A stretch of DNA of 64,000 nt from Halobacillus kuroshimensis DSM 18393 (GTDB lineage Bacteria; Bacillota; Bacilli; Bacillales; Halobacillaceae): contig NZ_AUDY01000010.1 of assembly GCF_000425705.1 (NCBI RefSeq), forward strand, positions 310,001-374,000, given 5' to 3'. Every line of letters starts with the position of its first letter. Within the stretch, counting starts at the first letter, position 1. Under the pieces are notes generated by a model. The model saw nothing but the letters and a program-made list of their open reading frames with translations. It was not told where the DNA came from and made no database searches. Below, one piece after another: positions 1-7,705 of this stretch. A program made the translations under genes and the position numbers.

Positions 1-212
1 TCAGGGATGGCGTCAGCAGCACGATCATCAGGGCAGGCCACACGGACGACCTGGCACCCGGCTTCTTCCAGACGTTTGATCTCAGCTACAGTAGCCTCCA
101 CATCATGGGTCTTCGTCGTGGTCATGGACTGAATGACAACTTCATCAGAACCACCTATAGTAAGGTCCCCGACTTTCACGGGACGAGTATCTTTTCTGTG
201 CGTAATTGGCAT
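1..212 (-). CDS. ispG: 4-hydroxy-3-methylbut-2-enyl diphosphate synthase, N-terminal part (runs off the window)
   Basis: About 70 N-terminal residues are visible, beginning [17 protein letters not shown] and continuing with [18 protein letters not shown]; the gene continues beyond base 1. This is the start of the IspG/GcpE TIM barrel. The family is an iron-sulfur enzyme that converts MEcPP to HMBPP in the MEP isoprenoid pathway. The ATG (complement of 210-212) is preceded by an AAAGGAG-like Shine-Dalgarno. dxs and ispA of the same overall route lie at the other end of the window. The iron-sulfur domain is not visible here. Confidence 0.93.
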   Translation of the reverse strand, partial: MPITHRKDTRPVKVGDLTIGGSDEVVIQSMTTTKTHDVEATVAEIKRLEEAGCQVVRVACPDDRAADAIP

Positions 213-406
213 GAATATCGCTCCTTTAAATTAAAAAAAGGGTTGCAGGATGTTTTTCCAATCTTCATTATAAGGCTAATGGCCGGAAATGAGAAGTAAG
301 GACTCTTAAAAGCCCCGGATTTCACGTTAAGTTTGTGTAAACAGATTGGATTTCCTCGACGTGAAAAGTATATCACGAGAGGAAACGGAAGAAAATTGTT
401 ATCATT

Positions 407-433
407 TGAAACATAGCACCACAGTCGTTCGTA
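407..433 (+). promoter_or_regulatory. SigW-type (ECF) promoter upstream of the NfeD gene
   Basis: TGAAAC at 407-412 and CGTA at 430-433 are separated by 17 bp, close to the B. subtilis SigW consensus TGAAAC-N16/17-CGTA. The site lies about 30 bp before the NfeD-family start. NfeD/flotillin operons are classical SigW targets. The assignment rests on the motif and gene type. Bases 213-406 hold no gene that I can see. Confidence 0.6.
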
Positions 434-464
434 TGTATAGTAATAGAAGAGAGGGTGAGCGGTT

Positions 465-1091
465 ATGCTTCAAACAGACTGGATAGCACTCCTGATTACA
501 TTTTTAGGAACAATGTTCCTGATTGGTGAGCTGCTTGTTAACATGCGTGGGGTTTTTGCTGTGCTGGGGCTTGGATTTATTACCGTGTTTTTTTCCAGTT
601 ACCTGGCTGTCGATATGTTCATTATCATGATGTTTGTTTACTTTCTAGGTCTTACACTTATGATTATTGATGGAAAGCTGATTAATGATGGAACGCTTGC
701 CACTATAGGTGCAGCAGCGATGATTACAGCTGTCGGTTTCAGTGCGCCCAACTGGACGGCGGGATTATACAGTGTCATCGGTGTCATTGCCGGAGGTTTT
801 TCTGCCCTCATTTTTCTCAAGGTTTTTAAGCGGAGAAACATGTGGAACAAAATGGCGTTGAATGATCAGATGACCTCGGAAATGGGCTACAATTCCATGA
901 ATGAATCCTATCAGAAGCTTTTAGGGAAAACAGGGTCTGCACAGACGGATATGCGTCCTTCCGGTACGATAGAGGTAGATGGAGAGGACTACAGCGCTGT
1001 TTCGAACGGACAGTGGATTTACAAAGGGGAGCCGGTGACGGTCGCCTCTGTCGACGGTACTAAAATCATGGTTAAAAAGGTTCAGAATTAA
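465..1091 (+). CDS. NfeD family membrane protein (YuaF-like)
   Basis: A 208-residue protein with about four to five hydrophobic segments in residues 8-118. A soluble C-terminal part (about 150-208, with TGSAQTDMRPSGTIEVDGEDY) has the look of the NfeD OB-fold domain. NfeD proteins usually partner with flotillin/SPFH proteins in membrane microdomains. No flotillin gene is next to it here, so the partner must be elsewhere or absent. The ATG follows a GAGAGGGTGAG ribosome-binding site. A SigW-like promoter 30 bp upstream suggests envelope-stress control. The family is clear; the exact role is inferred. Confidence 0.82.
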   Translation: MLQTDWIALLITFLGTMFLIGELLVNMRGVFAVLGLGFITVFFSSYLAVDMFIIMMFVYFLGLTLMIIDGKLINDGTLATIGAAAMITAVGFSAPNWTAGLYSVIGVIAGGFSALIFLKVFKRRNMWNKMALNDQMTSEMGYNSMNESYQKLLGKTGSAQTDMRPSGTIEVDGEDYSAVSNGQWIYKGEPVTVASVDGTKIMVKKVQN

Positions 1092-1121
1092 CAATTGTTC
1101 ACGTATTCTTCATCATTTCTT

Positions 1122-1176
1122 AACACTTCATTGTCATCATTTATTTGGATGATTATTCAAATGACAATGGAGTGTT
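1122..1176 (+). other. 16-bp stem-loop enclosing the Shine-Dalgarno of the downstream chemoreceptor gene
   Basis: The arms AACACTTCATTGTCAT (1122-1137) and ATGACAATGGAGTGTT (1161-1176) pair over 16 bp with a single G-U, leaving a 23-nt loop. The GGAG at 1169-1172, which is the ribosome-binding site for the ATG at 1182, lies inside the right arm. Only a short run of T follows, so it could also act as a weak terminator for the NfeD gene. Confidence 0.75.
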
Positions 1177-1181
1177 TTCTA

Positions 1182-2918
1182 ATGAACTTTAAAAGAAAGA
1201 CCGGCTTATTAAGATTCACACGGGGCGGATGGCCTCTTCAGGTAAGGCTGACGCTCCTGATTATTTTACTTGTTCTTCTCTCTGTATCTGCAACTGGTTT
1301 TTTTTCCTATACGAAAGCAGAGGAAAACCAGCTGGCTCTTGTGCAGGACCGATTGGAACGTGAACTGCTAGTAGTTCAGGATGTAGCGCAGCAATTGATG
1401 TATGCCTTTGTAGGGGATCAGCAGGAATTCAATCAGCGTTTTCAAGGCTATGCAGATGCACAGAAAGCTCAGATGCAGCAGGATGGTCTGACAGCAGATG
1501 CATACCTGTTCACTGAACAAGCTGTGTATTCCTATCCAGACTTGACTCCTGTTCCTTCCTTTACCGAAGAGGAAGTAGAGGAGGTTTTAAGTAAGGAAAA
1601 TGGCACAGAACAGTGGACGACAAATGGAGAATCGTTTGTGTATTCGTTTGCCCCTGTCCAGGAGCTGCAGGGGATCTATGTTCTTGGTGTGGCAGAAGAG
1701 GATATTATGAAAGAAGTCGATCAAATGGCCTGGTATACGTTTCTGATAGGAGCTGGGACGGCGGTTGTAGCTGGAGTCATGGTTTCCTATATTATTCGAA
1801 AGACTGTCCGTCCCCTTAAACAGCTGGAGGAAATGATGGGGAAGATTGGTGAAGGGGTGATCGGGGAAGCATCGGCTGTAAAAACGAGCCTGCCGGAGGT
1901 CCGGTCATTAAAAATCAGTTATGAGAAGTCCATTACCACTATTGTAGATATTCTTTCTACGGTAAAAGCAGCCGTCCAAAACCTTGATCAAGGGGGAAGC
2001 CGCATGGATGAATCGGCGCGGGTCCTTGATCAATCCCAGCGGGCGTTAAAGGAAGAGCTTCTTAAAGTAGATAGAGCCGCTGCCGAAACAGAAGGATTTA
2101 TGGAGGATCAGCAGGAAGTCTTTCGTGAACTTTCTCAAGTTTTCTCCCATTTGAAATCAGCCATGGATAACATGATGGAAAGACAAGGGCAGATGAACCA
2201 GTCGGCTGCTTCCGGTAATGCCGGGGTGGAGCGCGTGGAAAGCTCCTATATGAGTATAAGAAGAGAACTGACAGAAATAACATCAAGAGTAGAATCTTTT
2301 CAGAGCTATATGCATTCGGTACAGGATTCGGGAGCTAAAATCCAAGAGCTGGCTGAGCAGACGAGGATGCTTGCTTTAAATGCTTCCATTGAGGCAGCGG
2401 GAGCCGGAGACCATGGCCGGGGATTTGCTGTTGTAGCCAGGGAAGTGGGTAAGCTGGCCGATCTATCCCGGCACACGGCCTTGAACATCGATCAAAGAAT
2501 GGCGGATCTCATCGAGCTTGGAGCAGACTTTTCTAAACAGTTCAGGCGCCTTTCTGTTGAAATGCATGATCAGCAGAAGCAAATGGATATTTCAAAAGCG
2601 GCTTTCCGAGATCTTTCCTCTGGAATGGAAACGTTCAACGTACAATTAGAATCCGCATACCTTCATTTGGTGGATGGAGAAGAAATGATGCCACGGATGC
2701 AGAAGATTATAAGAGGGATGGAACGCCTGACAAGGGACCAGTCCTCGTCCATTGACCATTTAGCACAGGCATCAGAATGGCAGGAGGAAAATGTGAGAAT
2801 GACGAAGGAATTCATAAGAGAATTGGTCGTTCTGACTCGGGAACTGTCCGACATGATTACAACTAAACAGTTGGTTTATGAAGGTGGGGAGGATTTTTCT
2901 GCGCCTCATGCTTCGTAA
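1182..2918 (+). CDS. Methyl-accepting chemotaxis protein
   Basis: A 578-residue chemoreceptor. A basic N-terminus precedes transmembrane segment 1 (about 19-41), then an extracytoplasmic sensor region, transmembrane segment 2 (about 183-205), a HAMP-like stretch ([12 protein letters not shown]) and a long cytoplasmic coiled coil. The conserved signalling tip at about 390-430 reads [15 protein letters not shown] and then [14 protein letters not shown]. It would sense an unknown ligand and control CheA. The start at 1182 was chosen because GGAG lies 9 nt upstream; an in-frame ATG-like start at 1095 has no ribosome-binding site. That GGAG is buried in a strong hairpin. Confidence 0.9.
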   Translation: MNFKRKTGLLRFTRGGWPLQVRLTLLIILLVLLSVSATGFFSYTKAEENQLALVQDRLERELLVVQDVAQQLMYAFVGDQQEFNQRFQGYADAQKAQMQQDGLTADAYLFTEQAVYSYPDLTPVPSFTEEEVEEVLSKENGTEQWTTNGESFVYSFAPVQELQGIYVLGVAEEDIMKEVDQMAWYTFLIGAGTAVVAGVMVSYIIRKTVRPLKQLEEMMGKIGEGVIGEASAVKTSLPEVRSLKISYEKSITTIVDILSTVKAAVQNLDQGGSRMDESARVLDQSQRALKEELLKVDRAAAETEGFMEDQQEVFRELSQVFSHLKSAMDNMMERQGQMNQSAASGNAGVERVESSYMSIRRELTEITSRVESFQSYMHSVQDSGAKIQELAEQTRMLALNASIEAAGAGDHGRGFAVVAREVGKLADLSRHTALNIDQRMADLIELGADFSKQFRRLSVEMHDQQKQMDISKAAFRDLSSGMETFNVQLESAYLHLVDGEEMMPRMQKIIRGMERLTRDQSSSIDHLAQASEWQEENVRMTKEFIRELVVLTRELSDMITTKQLVYEGGEDFSAPHAS

Positions 2919-2951
2919 ACATCGAATGTTTTGAAGTACCTGTACATATCG

Positions 2952-2986
2952 AAGGCTTCCTTGTAAAAGGAGGCCTTTTTTGTTTT
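2952..2986 (+). terminator. Rho-independent terminator after the chemoreceptor gene
   Basis: An 11-bp stem, AAGGCTTCCTT (2952-2962) with AAGGAGGCCTT (2967-2977), has a GTAA loop and is followed by a T-rich run. Confidence 0.85.
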
Positions 2987-3059
2987 AGAAAAGACTGATA
3001 TGCATGGCACCTAAGGTGGCTTGTACCCCGGGGGCAGTCTTTACAAGAAAAAACGCCAA

Positions 3060-3120
3060 TGTAAATTTAATGTTAAGTTTTCTATTTCATCTTTACAAAA
3101 GAATCGTAGTTCGTTAATAA
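3060..3120 (+). promoter_or_regulatory. Promoter of the Na/Pi cotransporter gene with possible PhoP half-sites
   Basis: TTTACA (3092-3097), a 17-bp spacer and TAATAA (3115-3120) fit a SigA promoter. Upstream, TGTAAA (3060-3065) and TGTTAA (3071-3076) are spaced exactly 11 bp. On the minus strand they read TTAACA-N5-TTTACA, the PhoP half-site pattern. PhoP control of a phosphate importer is plausible but only two good half-sites are present. Confidence 0.5.
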
Positions 3121-3180
3121 TGGATGAGGTGTTTTAAAGAGAGACATACAGAAATTTTGGATGAGGAAAGGGTGGAAAAC

Positions 3181-4818
3181 ATGGAAATCGATGTGCAGCA
3201 GATGATATTTGAATTCATCGGCGGGCTAGGTATTTTCCTGTTTGGAATTAAATTTATGGGGGACGGCCTCCAAAAAGTAGCCGGAGACCGTTTGAGAGAG
3301 CTTTTAGACCGTTTTACCAGTAATCCGTTAATGGGTGTCATTGCTGGTGCCGTAGTAACGATTCTCGTTCAGAGTAGTTCTACAACAACCGTTCTGACTG
3401 TTGGATTGGTTAACGCTGGATTTATGACCTTTAGACAAGCCATCGGCGTTATAATGGGTGCCAATATTGGGACGACATTTACCGCATTCATTATTGGTAT
3501 TGATATTAAAGAGTATGGACTGCCGATCCTGGCTCTAGGTGCCCTTTTGATTTTCTTCTTTAAGAATAAGAAAGTATCCAACATCGGCCAGACCGTTTTT
3601 GGACTCGGTGCTTTATTCTTTGGTCTTGAATTAATGAGCGGAGGAATGAAGCCGCTGCGTTCCCTTGAAGCATTCAGGGAACTGACACTCAGTATGAGTG
3701 AAAACCCTGTACTTGGTGTTGTGATCGGTACACTGTTCACAGTAATCGTACAAAGTTCCAGTGCTACGATCGGTATTCTGCAAGGGCTGTTTGGAGAAGG
3801 CCTTGTAGATATACAGGCAGCTTTGCCGGTGCTTTTTGGAGATAACATTGGAACAACCATCACAGCTGTCATTGCAGCGATTGGAGCAAGTGTAGGGGCG
3901 AAGCGTGCCGCTTTTGTACACGTGATTTTCAACGTACTCGGTGCTACCGTTTTCCTCATTCTATTGAAGCCTTTTACCTTATACGTGGAGTGGCTCCAGA
4001 ACTATATGGACCTTGGGCCGGAGATGACCATCGCTTTCGCGCATGGATCATTCAACATTGCCAACACGGTGGTCCAGTTCCCATTCATCGCTGTTCTGGC
4101 GTGGATTGTTGTTAAACTCGTACCAGGAAATGATTCCCTGATTGAGTTCAAGCCTCAGCATCTGGATCCAATCTTTATCGAGCAGTCTCCTTCTCTTGCG
4201 CTTGATCAAGCGAAAGAAGAAGTGATCCGCATGGGTGAATATGCCTATAAAGGATTGGAAGAAACGAGTCTGTATTTAAACAATAAGCAGCAGAAGCATT
4301 CAGAAATTGCGATGCAGATTGAAGATGCATTGAATAACCTTGATCGGAAAATTACTGATTATCTGGTTGATCTTTCTCAAGCATCCCTTACGGACGAAGA
4401 AAGCCGGAAACACTCAGCTCTCATGGATTCTGTCCGTGATCTGGAGCGGATCGGGGATCACTTTGAGAACATCATCGAGCTCATCGATTATAAGAATTCC
4501 AACAAAGTAAATCTTACTGCTCAAGCTGTCGACGACTTGAATACAATGTTCGATCTGACATTGATGACAGTGAAGCAGGCAACAAAATCCCTTGAAAACA
4601 TGAGCCGTGAGGAAGCACTCGCTGTTGTCCAGAAGGAAAATGAACTGGACCGGATGGAACGAAGCTATCGTAAGAAACACATCATCCGTCTGAATGAAGG
4701 GGTATGTACAGGACAGGCCGGTATCGTCTTTGTAGATATGATCAGTAATCTCGAACGAATCGGAGACCACGCTGTGAATATCGCAGAAGAAGTACTGGGA
4801 GAAAAAGAGAGTCTGTAA
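3181..4818 (+). CDS. Na/Pi cotransporter family protein with C-terminal PhoU-like domain
   Basis: A 545-residue protein. The N-terminal membrane half contains the two inverted Na/Pi-cotransporter repeats, each marked by a QSSS motif (about residues 64 and 191: QSSSTTTVLTVGLV and QSSSATIGILQGL). The C-terminal ~200 residues form a PhoU-like helical domain with two ERIGDH motifs. Members of this family (NptA/YjbB type) move phosphate with sodium. The start at 3181 has an AGGAAAGGGTGG ribosome-binding site; the earlier in-frame ATG at 3124 has none. It is transcribed alone, between its own promoter and terminator. Confidence 0.9.
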   Translation: MEIDVQQMIFEFIGGLGIFLFGIKFMGDGLQKVAGDRLRELLDRFTSNPLMGVIAGAVVTILVQSSSTTTVLTVGLVNAGFMTFRQAIGVIMGANIGTTFTAFIIGIDIKEYGLPILALGALLIFFFKNKKVSNIGQTVFGLGALFFGLELMSGGMKPLRSLEAFRELTLSMSENPVLGVVIGTLFTVIVQSSSATIGILQGLFGEGLVDIQAALPVLFGDNIGTTITAVIAAIGASVGAKRAAFVHVIFNVLGATVFLILLKPFTLYVEWLQNYMDLGPEMTIAFAHGSFNIANTVVQFPFIAVLAWIVVKLVPGNDSLIEFKPQHLDPIFIEQSPSLALDQAKEEVIRMGEYAYKGLEETSLYLNNKQQKHSEIAMQIEDALNNLDRKITDYLVDLSQASLTDEESRKHSALMDSVRDLERIGDHFENIIELIDYKNSNKVNLTAQAVDDLNTMFDLTLMTVKQATKSLENMSREEALAVVQKENELDRMERSYRKKHIIRLNEGVCTGQAGIVFVDMISNLERIGDHAVNIAEEVLGEKESL

Positions 4819-4824
4819 TGAACG

Positions 4825-4860
4825 AGGTGAAAGCTTAAAAAAGCTTTCACCTTTTTTTAT
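4825..4860 (+). terminator. Terminator after the Na/Pi cotransporter gene
   Basis: A perfect 12-bp stem, AGGTGAAAGCTT (4825-4836) with AAGCTTTCACCT (4841-4852), has an AAAA loop and a run of seven T. Confidence 0.93.
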
Positions 4861-4867
4861 AAAATCC

Positions 4868-4896
4868 TTGCCGAGCCGTCAATTGCATGGTATATT
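4868..4896 (+). promoter_or_regulatory. Upstream tRNA-cluster promoter (P1)
   Basis: TTGCCG (4868-4873), a 17-bp spacer and TATATT (4891-4896). It is one of two tandem promoters before the tRNA genes. Confidence 0.65.
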
Positions 4897-4930
4897 ATTT
4901 TTGTCGCTGAAAACGGGTCGAAAAAATAAA

Positions 4931-4959
4931 TTGACACAGTGATACATAAATGGTATATT
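4931..4959 (+). promoter_or_regulatory. Downstream tRNA-cluster promoter (P2)
   Basis: A consensus -35 TTGACA (4931-4936), a 17-bp spacer and TATATT (4954-4959). The sequence around the -10 (GGTATATTA, then GTCGCT) repeats that of the upstream promoter, as though the unit had been duplicated. The first tRNA begins at 4986. Confidence 0.88.
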
Positions 4960-4985
4960 AATTAAGTCGCTTACAGAGCGAATAT

Positions 4986-5062
4986 GGCGGTGTAGCTCAG
5001 CTGGCTAGAGCGTACGGTTCATACCCGTGAGGTCGTGGGTTCGATTCCCTCCACCGCCACCA
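4986..5062 (+). tRNA. tRNA-Met(CAT), elongator type
   Basis: A 77-nt cloverleaf with encoded CCA. The acceptor GGCGGTG pairs with CACCGCC and the anticodon loop is TTCATAC. The sequence resembles the elongator, not the initiator, tRNA-Met of bacilli. Confidence 0.93.
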
Positions 5063-5087
5063 TACATATGATCTTATCTATAAACAT

Positions 5088-5164
5088 GGCGGTTGTGGCG
5101 AAGTGGTTAACGCACCGGATTGTGGTTCCGGCATTCGTGGGTTCGATTCCCATCAGCCGCCCCA
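5088..5164 (+). tRNA. tRNA-His(GTG)
   Basis: Cloverleaf with anticodon GTG (GATTGTGGTTC). The extra G at -1 faces C73, the hallmark of histidine tRNA. CCA is encoded (5162-5164). Confidence 0.95.
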
Positions 5165-5167
5165 TGT

Positions 5168-5244
5168 GGACCCTTAGCTCAGCTGGTTAGAGCTATCGGC
5201 TCATAACCGATCGGTCGCAGGTTCGAGTCCTGCAGGGTCCACCA
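5168..5244 (+). tRNA. tRNA-Ile2(CAT), probable lysidine-modified isoleucine tRNA
   Basis: A 77-nt cloverleaf with anticodon CAT (GGCTCATAACC) and encoded CCA. The acceptor GGACCCT has C4-G69 and C5-G68, features associated with TilS recognition. The body resembles Bacillus tRNA-Ile2 rather than either methionine tRNA, so it probably reads AUA after C34 is converted to lysidine. An automatic caller would label it Met. Confidence 0.75.
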
Positions 5245-5254
5245 TATAGATTCC

Positions 5255-5347
5255 GGAGGAGTACCCAAGTTTGGCTGAAGGGAGCGGTCTTGAAAACCGC
5301 CAGGGGGTTTACGCCCCGCGGGGGTTCGAATCCCTCCTCCTCCGCCA
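5255..5347 (+). tRNA. tRNA-Ser(TGA)
   Basis: A 93-nt tRNA with a long variable arm (GGGGGTTTACGCCCC region). The anticodon loop is CTTGAAA, giving anticodon TGA. GGAGGAG pairs with CTCCTCC and CCA is encoded. Confidence 0.95.
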
Positions 5348-5393
5348 TCTTTTCTTTTATTATAAAAGAATATATAAAACAGCATACTTTTAT

Positions 5394-5469
<76 letters not shown>

Positions 5470-5478
5470 TTTTGAATG

Positions 5479-5503
5479 AACAAGCGATGTGCTTGTTTTT
5501 TTT
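5479..5503 (+). terminator. Terminator of the tRNA cluster
   Basis: AACAAGC (5479-5485) pairs with GCTTGTT (5491-5497), followed by a run of T. Confidence 0.8.
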
Positions 5504-5574
5504 ATGTTTAAGACCGATACATAAGGGAATTTATAATACCGGAAGATATTCCATTTCTTTGCCTTGCAAATCAG

Positions 5575-5603
5575 TTGCAACCGGCAGGTCTGTTTGATAA
5601 TGT
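5575..5603 (+). promoter_or_regulatory. Putative sodA promoter
   Basis: TTGCAA (5575-5580), 17 bp, then TAATGT (5598-5603) with a TG just before the -10. A moderate SigA match in the right place for sodA. Confidence 0.45.
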
Positions 5604-5660
5604 AAAACAAGAGGCAGAGGCTTCTTATTTTACATACTATTTTAAAGGAGGAGTTACATT

Positions 5661-6275
5661 ATGGCTAAATTCGAACTACCAGAACTACCTTACGCATACG
5701 ATGCACTGGAACCAACTATCGATAAGGAAACAATGAACATTCACCATACGAAGCACCACAACGGATATGTAACAAAGCTGAACAACGCACTTGAAGGACA
5801 TGCTGATCTTCAGGACAAATCATTGGAAGAGCTTCTTTCCAACAACCTTTCAGCTGTACCGGAAGATATCCGCACTGCTGTGCGCCGTAATGGCGGTGGT
5901 CATGCCAACCACAGTCTTTTCTGGACGATCATGTCTCCAAATGGCGGCGGTGAGCCGGCAGGGGATCTTGCTACTCAGATCAACGACACATTCGGAAGCT
6001 TTGATCAATTCAAAGAAAAATTCGAAACGACAGCAACCGGCCGTTTCGGTTCAGGCTGGGCTTGGCTTGTAGTCAATAATGGCAGCCTGGAAGTGATTGA
6101 TACACTAAACCAGGATTCTCCGATCATGGAAGGTAAAACACCTATCCTTGGCCTGGACGTATGGGAGCATGCGTACTACTTGAACTACCAGAACCGCCGT
6201 CCGGATTATGTTTCTGCATTCTGGAATGTTGTAAACTGGGATGAAGTAGCGAAGCGCTTCGATGCAGCTAAATAA
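5661..6275 (+). CDS. sodA: Superoxide dismutase [Mn]
   Basis: A 204-residue Mn/Fe superoxide dismutase of normal family length. The metal ligands are visible as H28 (MNIHHTKHH), H84 ([11 protein letters not shown]), D166 and H170 (DVWEHAYY). The [10 protein letters not shown] signature and the flanking sequence favour the manganese type. It dismutates superoxide to oxygen and hydrogen peroxide in the cytoplasm. The ATG follows AAAGGAGGAG. A strong terminator follows, so the gene is probably monocistronic. Confidence 0.97.
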   Translation: MAKFELPELPYAYDALEPTIDKETMNIHHTKHHNGYVTKLNNALEGHADLQDKSLEELLSNNLSAVPEDIRTAVRRNGGGHANHSLFWTIMSPNGGGEPAGDLATQINDTFGSFDQFKEKFETTATGRFGSGWAWLVVNNGSLEVIDTLNQDSPIMEGKTPILGLDVWEHAYYLNYQNRRPDYVSAFWNVVNWDEVAKRFDAAK

Positions 6276-6293
6276 TCTTATGAAGAATATGTG

Positions 6294-6327
6294 AGAGAGG
6301 GACGGATATTTCCGTCCCTCTCTTTTT
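6294..6327 (+). terminator. sodA terminator
   Basis: A 13-bp stem, AGAGAGGGACGGA (6294-6306) with TCCGTCCCTCTCT (6311-6323), has a TATT loop and a T run. Confidence 0.92.
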
Positions 6328-6382
6328 GTATATCTCCATATGTTCTGAAAACACTAAAGGAGAACATAAAGGAGACATGCAT

Positions 6383-7618
6383 ATGATGAGTAAGCTGCGC
6401 ACATGGCTGAGCCGCCAAAACGTTTCTAGAGATTTATTATTGTTACTTCTCATTGGAGGCTTGTACTCCCTCGGAATATTCTTATCCAGTACCTTTGTGA
6501 ACATATACTTATGGAAGCAGTCCAACAGCTACACGGATATCGCTCTTTACAACCTCAGCATATACATTTTTCAGCCGCTTACCTTTATCGTTGCGGGACG
6601 GTGGGCAAAAAAGATGGACCGTGTCATTGTGCTGAGAACAGGAGTAACAGTCCTTTCGTTATTTTTCCTGACTGTGCTGGTTGTGGGGGAACGGGCAGCT
6701 TCCTTCAACTTGATGCTCGGTGCCCTGCTCGGAATCGGTTACGGTTTTTACTGGCTTGCTTATAACGTACTGACTTTTGAAATCACAGAGCCGGACACAA
6801 GGGATTTTTTTAACGGCTTTCTCGGTGTCCTGCAGTCGCTTGGCGGTATGACAGGACCTCTTTTGGCCGGCTTTATTATTTCACGTCTCAATAACTTTAC
6901 AGGGTATACTGTGATTTTCAGTGCTTCGTTTGCCTTATTTATTGTAGCGGTACTCGTGAGTTTTGGGTTATCAAGAAGAAAAGCACGGGGGAATTTTTCT
7001 TTCCGGCGGATTATAACCGAGCGGAAACATAATGTAGACTGGAAACGTATTTTGAATGCTCATGTAGCCCAGGGGTTCAGAGAGGGGACTTTTTTGTTTG
7101 CTGTATCCATTTGGATTTTCCTGCTTACAAAAAATGAACTGTCTCTCGGAGTTTTTAATTTGGTCTATTCCGGTTTTTCATTTATGTTTTATTTTCTTGT
7201 CAGCAGATGGGTGAAACCGAAGCGGAGGAAAACATCGATCTTTATCTCAGGACTCTGCTTATATGTCAGTGTCGTCATCCTTCTATTCAGCAGCACGATG
7301 CCGCTGCTTTTATTGTACGCAGCTGTTGCCGGAGTCTTCTTTCCGTTGTTGTACGTACCATATGTGTCTCTCACCTATGATGTCATCGGGAGATCGTGGA
7401 ATGCGGCCGAAATGCGGATCGAGTATATCGTAGTTCGGGAAATTTTTTTGAATATGGGAAGAGTTCTATCCATCCTCGTCTTTTTAGGGGCCATTACATT
7501 TATCCCACCGGAAACGGGGATTCCTTACATTCTGCTCCTTGTCGGCGGAGGACACTTCCTGATTTACTTTTTCATTCGAGGTATTGATTCGAAACCTCCC
7601 CGTGTCACACATAATTGA
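6383..7618 (+). CDS. yqgE: MFS transporter (YqgE-like)
   Basis: A roughly 411-residue protein with about 12 hydrophobic segments and a basic central loop (SFGLSRRKARGNFSF, about residues 190-210), the usual two-times-six layout of the major facilitator superfamily. The substrate cannot be read from the sequence. Position between sodA and pbpA matches B. subtilis yqgE. The start at 6383 sits 8 nt after AAAGGAG; an in-frame ATG at 6377 would be too close to it. Confidence 0.85.
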   Translation: MMSKLRTWLSRQNVSRDLLLLLLIGGLYSLGIFLSSTFVNIYLWKQSNSYTDIALYNLSIYIFQPLTFIVAGRWAKKMDRVIVLRTGVTVLSLFFLTVLVVGERAASFNLMLGALLGIGYGFYWLAYNVLTFEITEPDTRDFFNGFLGVLQSLGGMTGPLLAGFIISRLNNFTGYTVIFSASFALFIVAVLVSFGLSRRKARGNFSFRRIITERKHNVDWKRILNAHVAQGFREGTFLFAVSIWIFLLTKNELSLGVFNLVYSGFSFMFYFLVSRWVKPKRRKTSIFISGLCLYVSVVILLFSSTMPLLLLYAAVAGVFFPLLYVPYVSLTYDVIGRSWNAAEMRIEYIVVREIFLNMGRVLSILVFLGAITFIPPETGIPYILLLVGGGHFLIYFFIRGIDSKPPRVTHN

Positions 7619-7644
7619 AACCAAACACCCATGAGCTTCTTCTA

Positions 7645-7672
7645 TTCTTAGGACCTGAAAAAATGGTATAAT
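7645..7672 (+). promoter_or_regulatory. pbpA promoter
   Basis: A perfect -10 TATAAT (7667-7672) with a weak -35 (TTCTTA at 7645-7650, 16-bp spacer). Confidence 0.55.
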
Positions 7673-7705
7673 AGCAGAAGGATTTTGAAAGAAGGAGAGG
7701 AGTTC

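Noticed and set aside
3369-3959. 196-codon open frame antisense to the Na/Pi cotransporter
   Set aside because: Shadow of a strong plus-strand gene, rich in Pro, Thr and Ile, with no promoter or ribosome-binding site.
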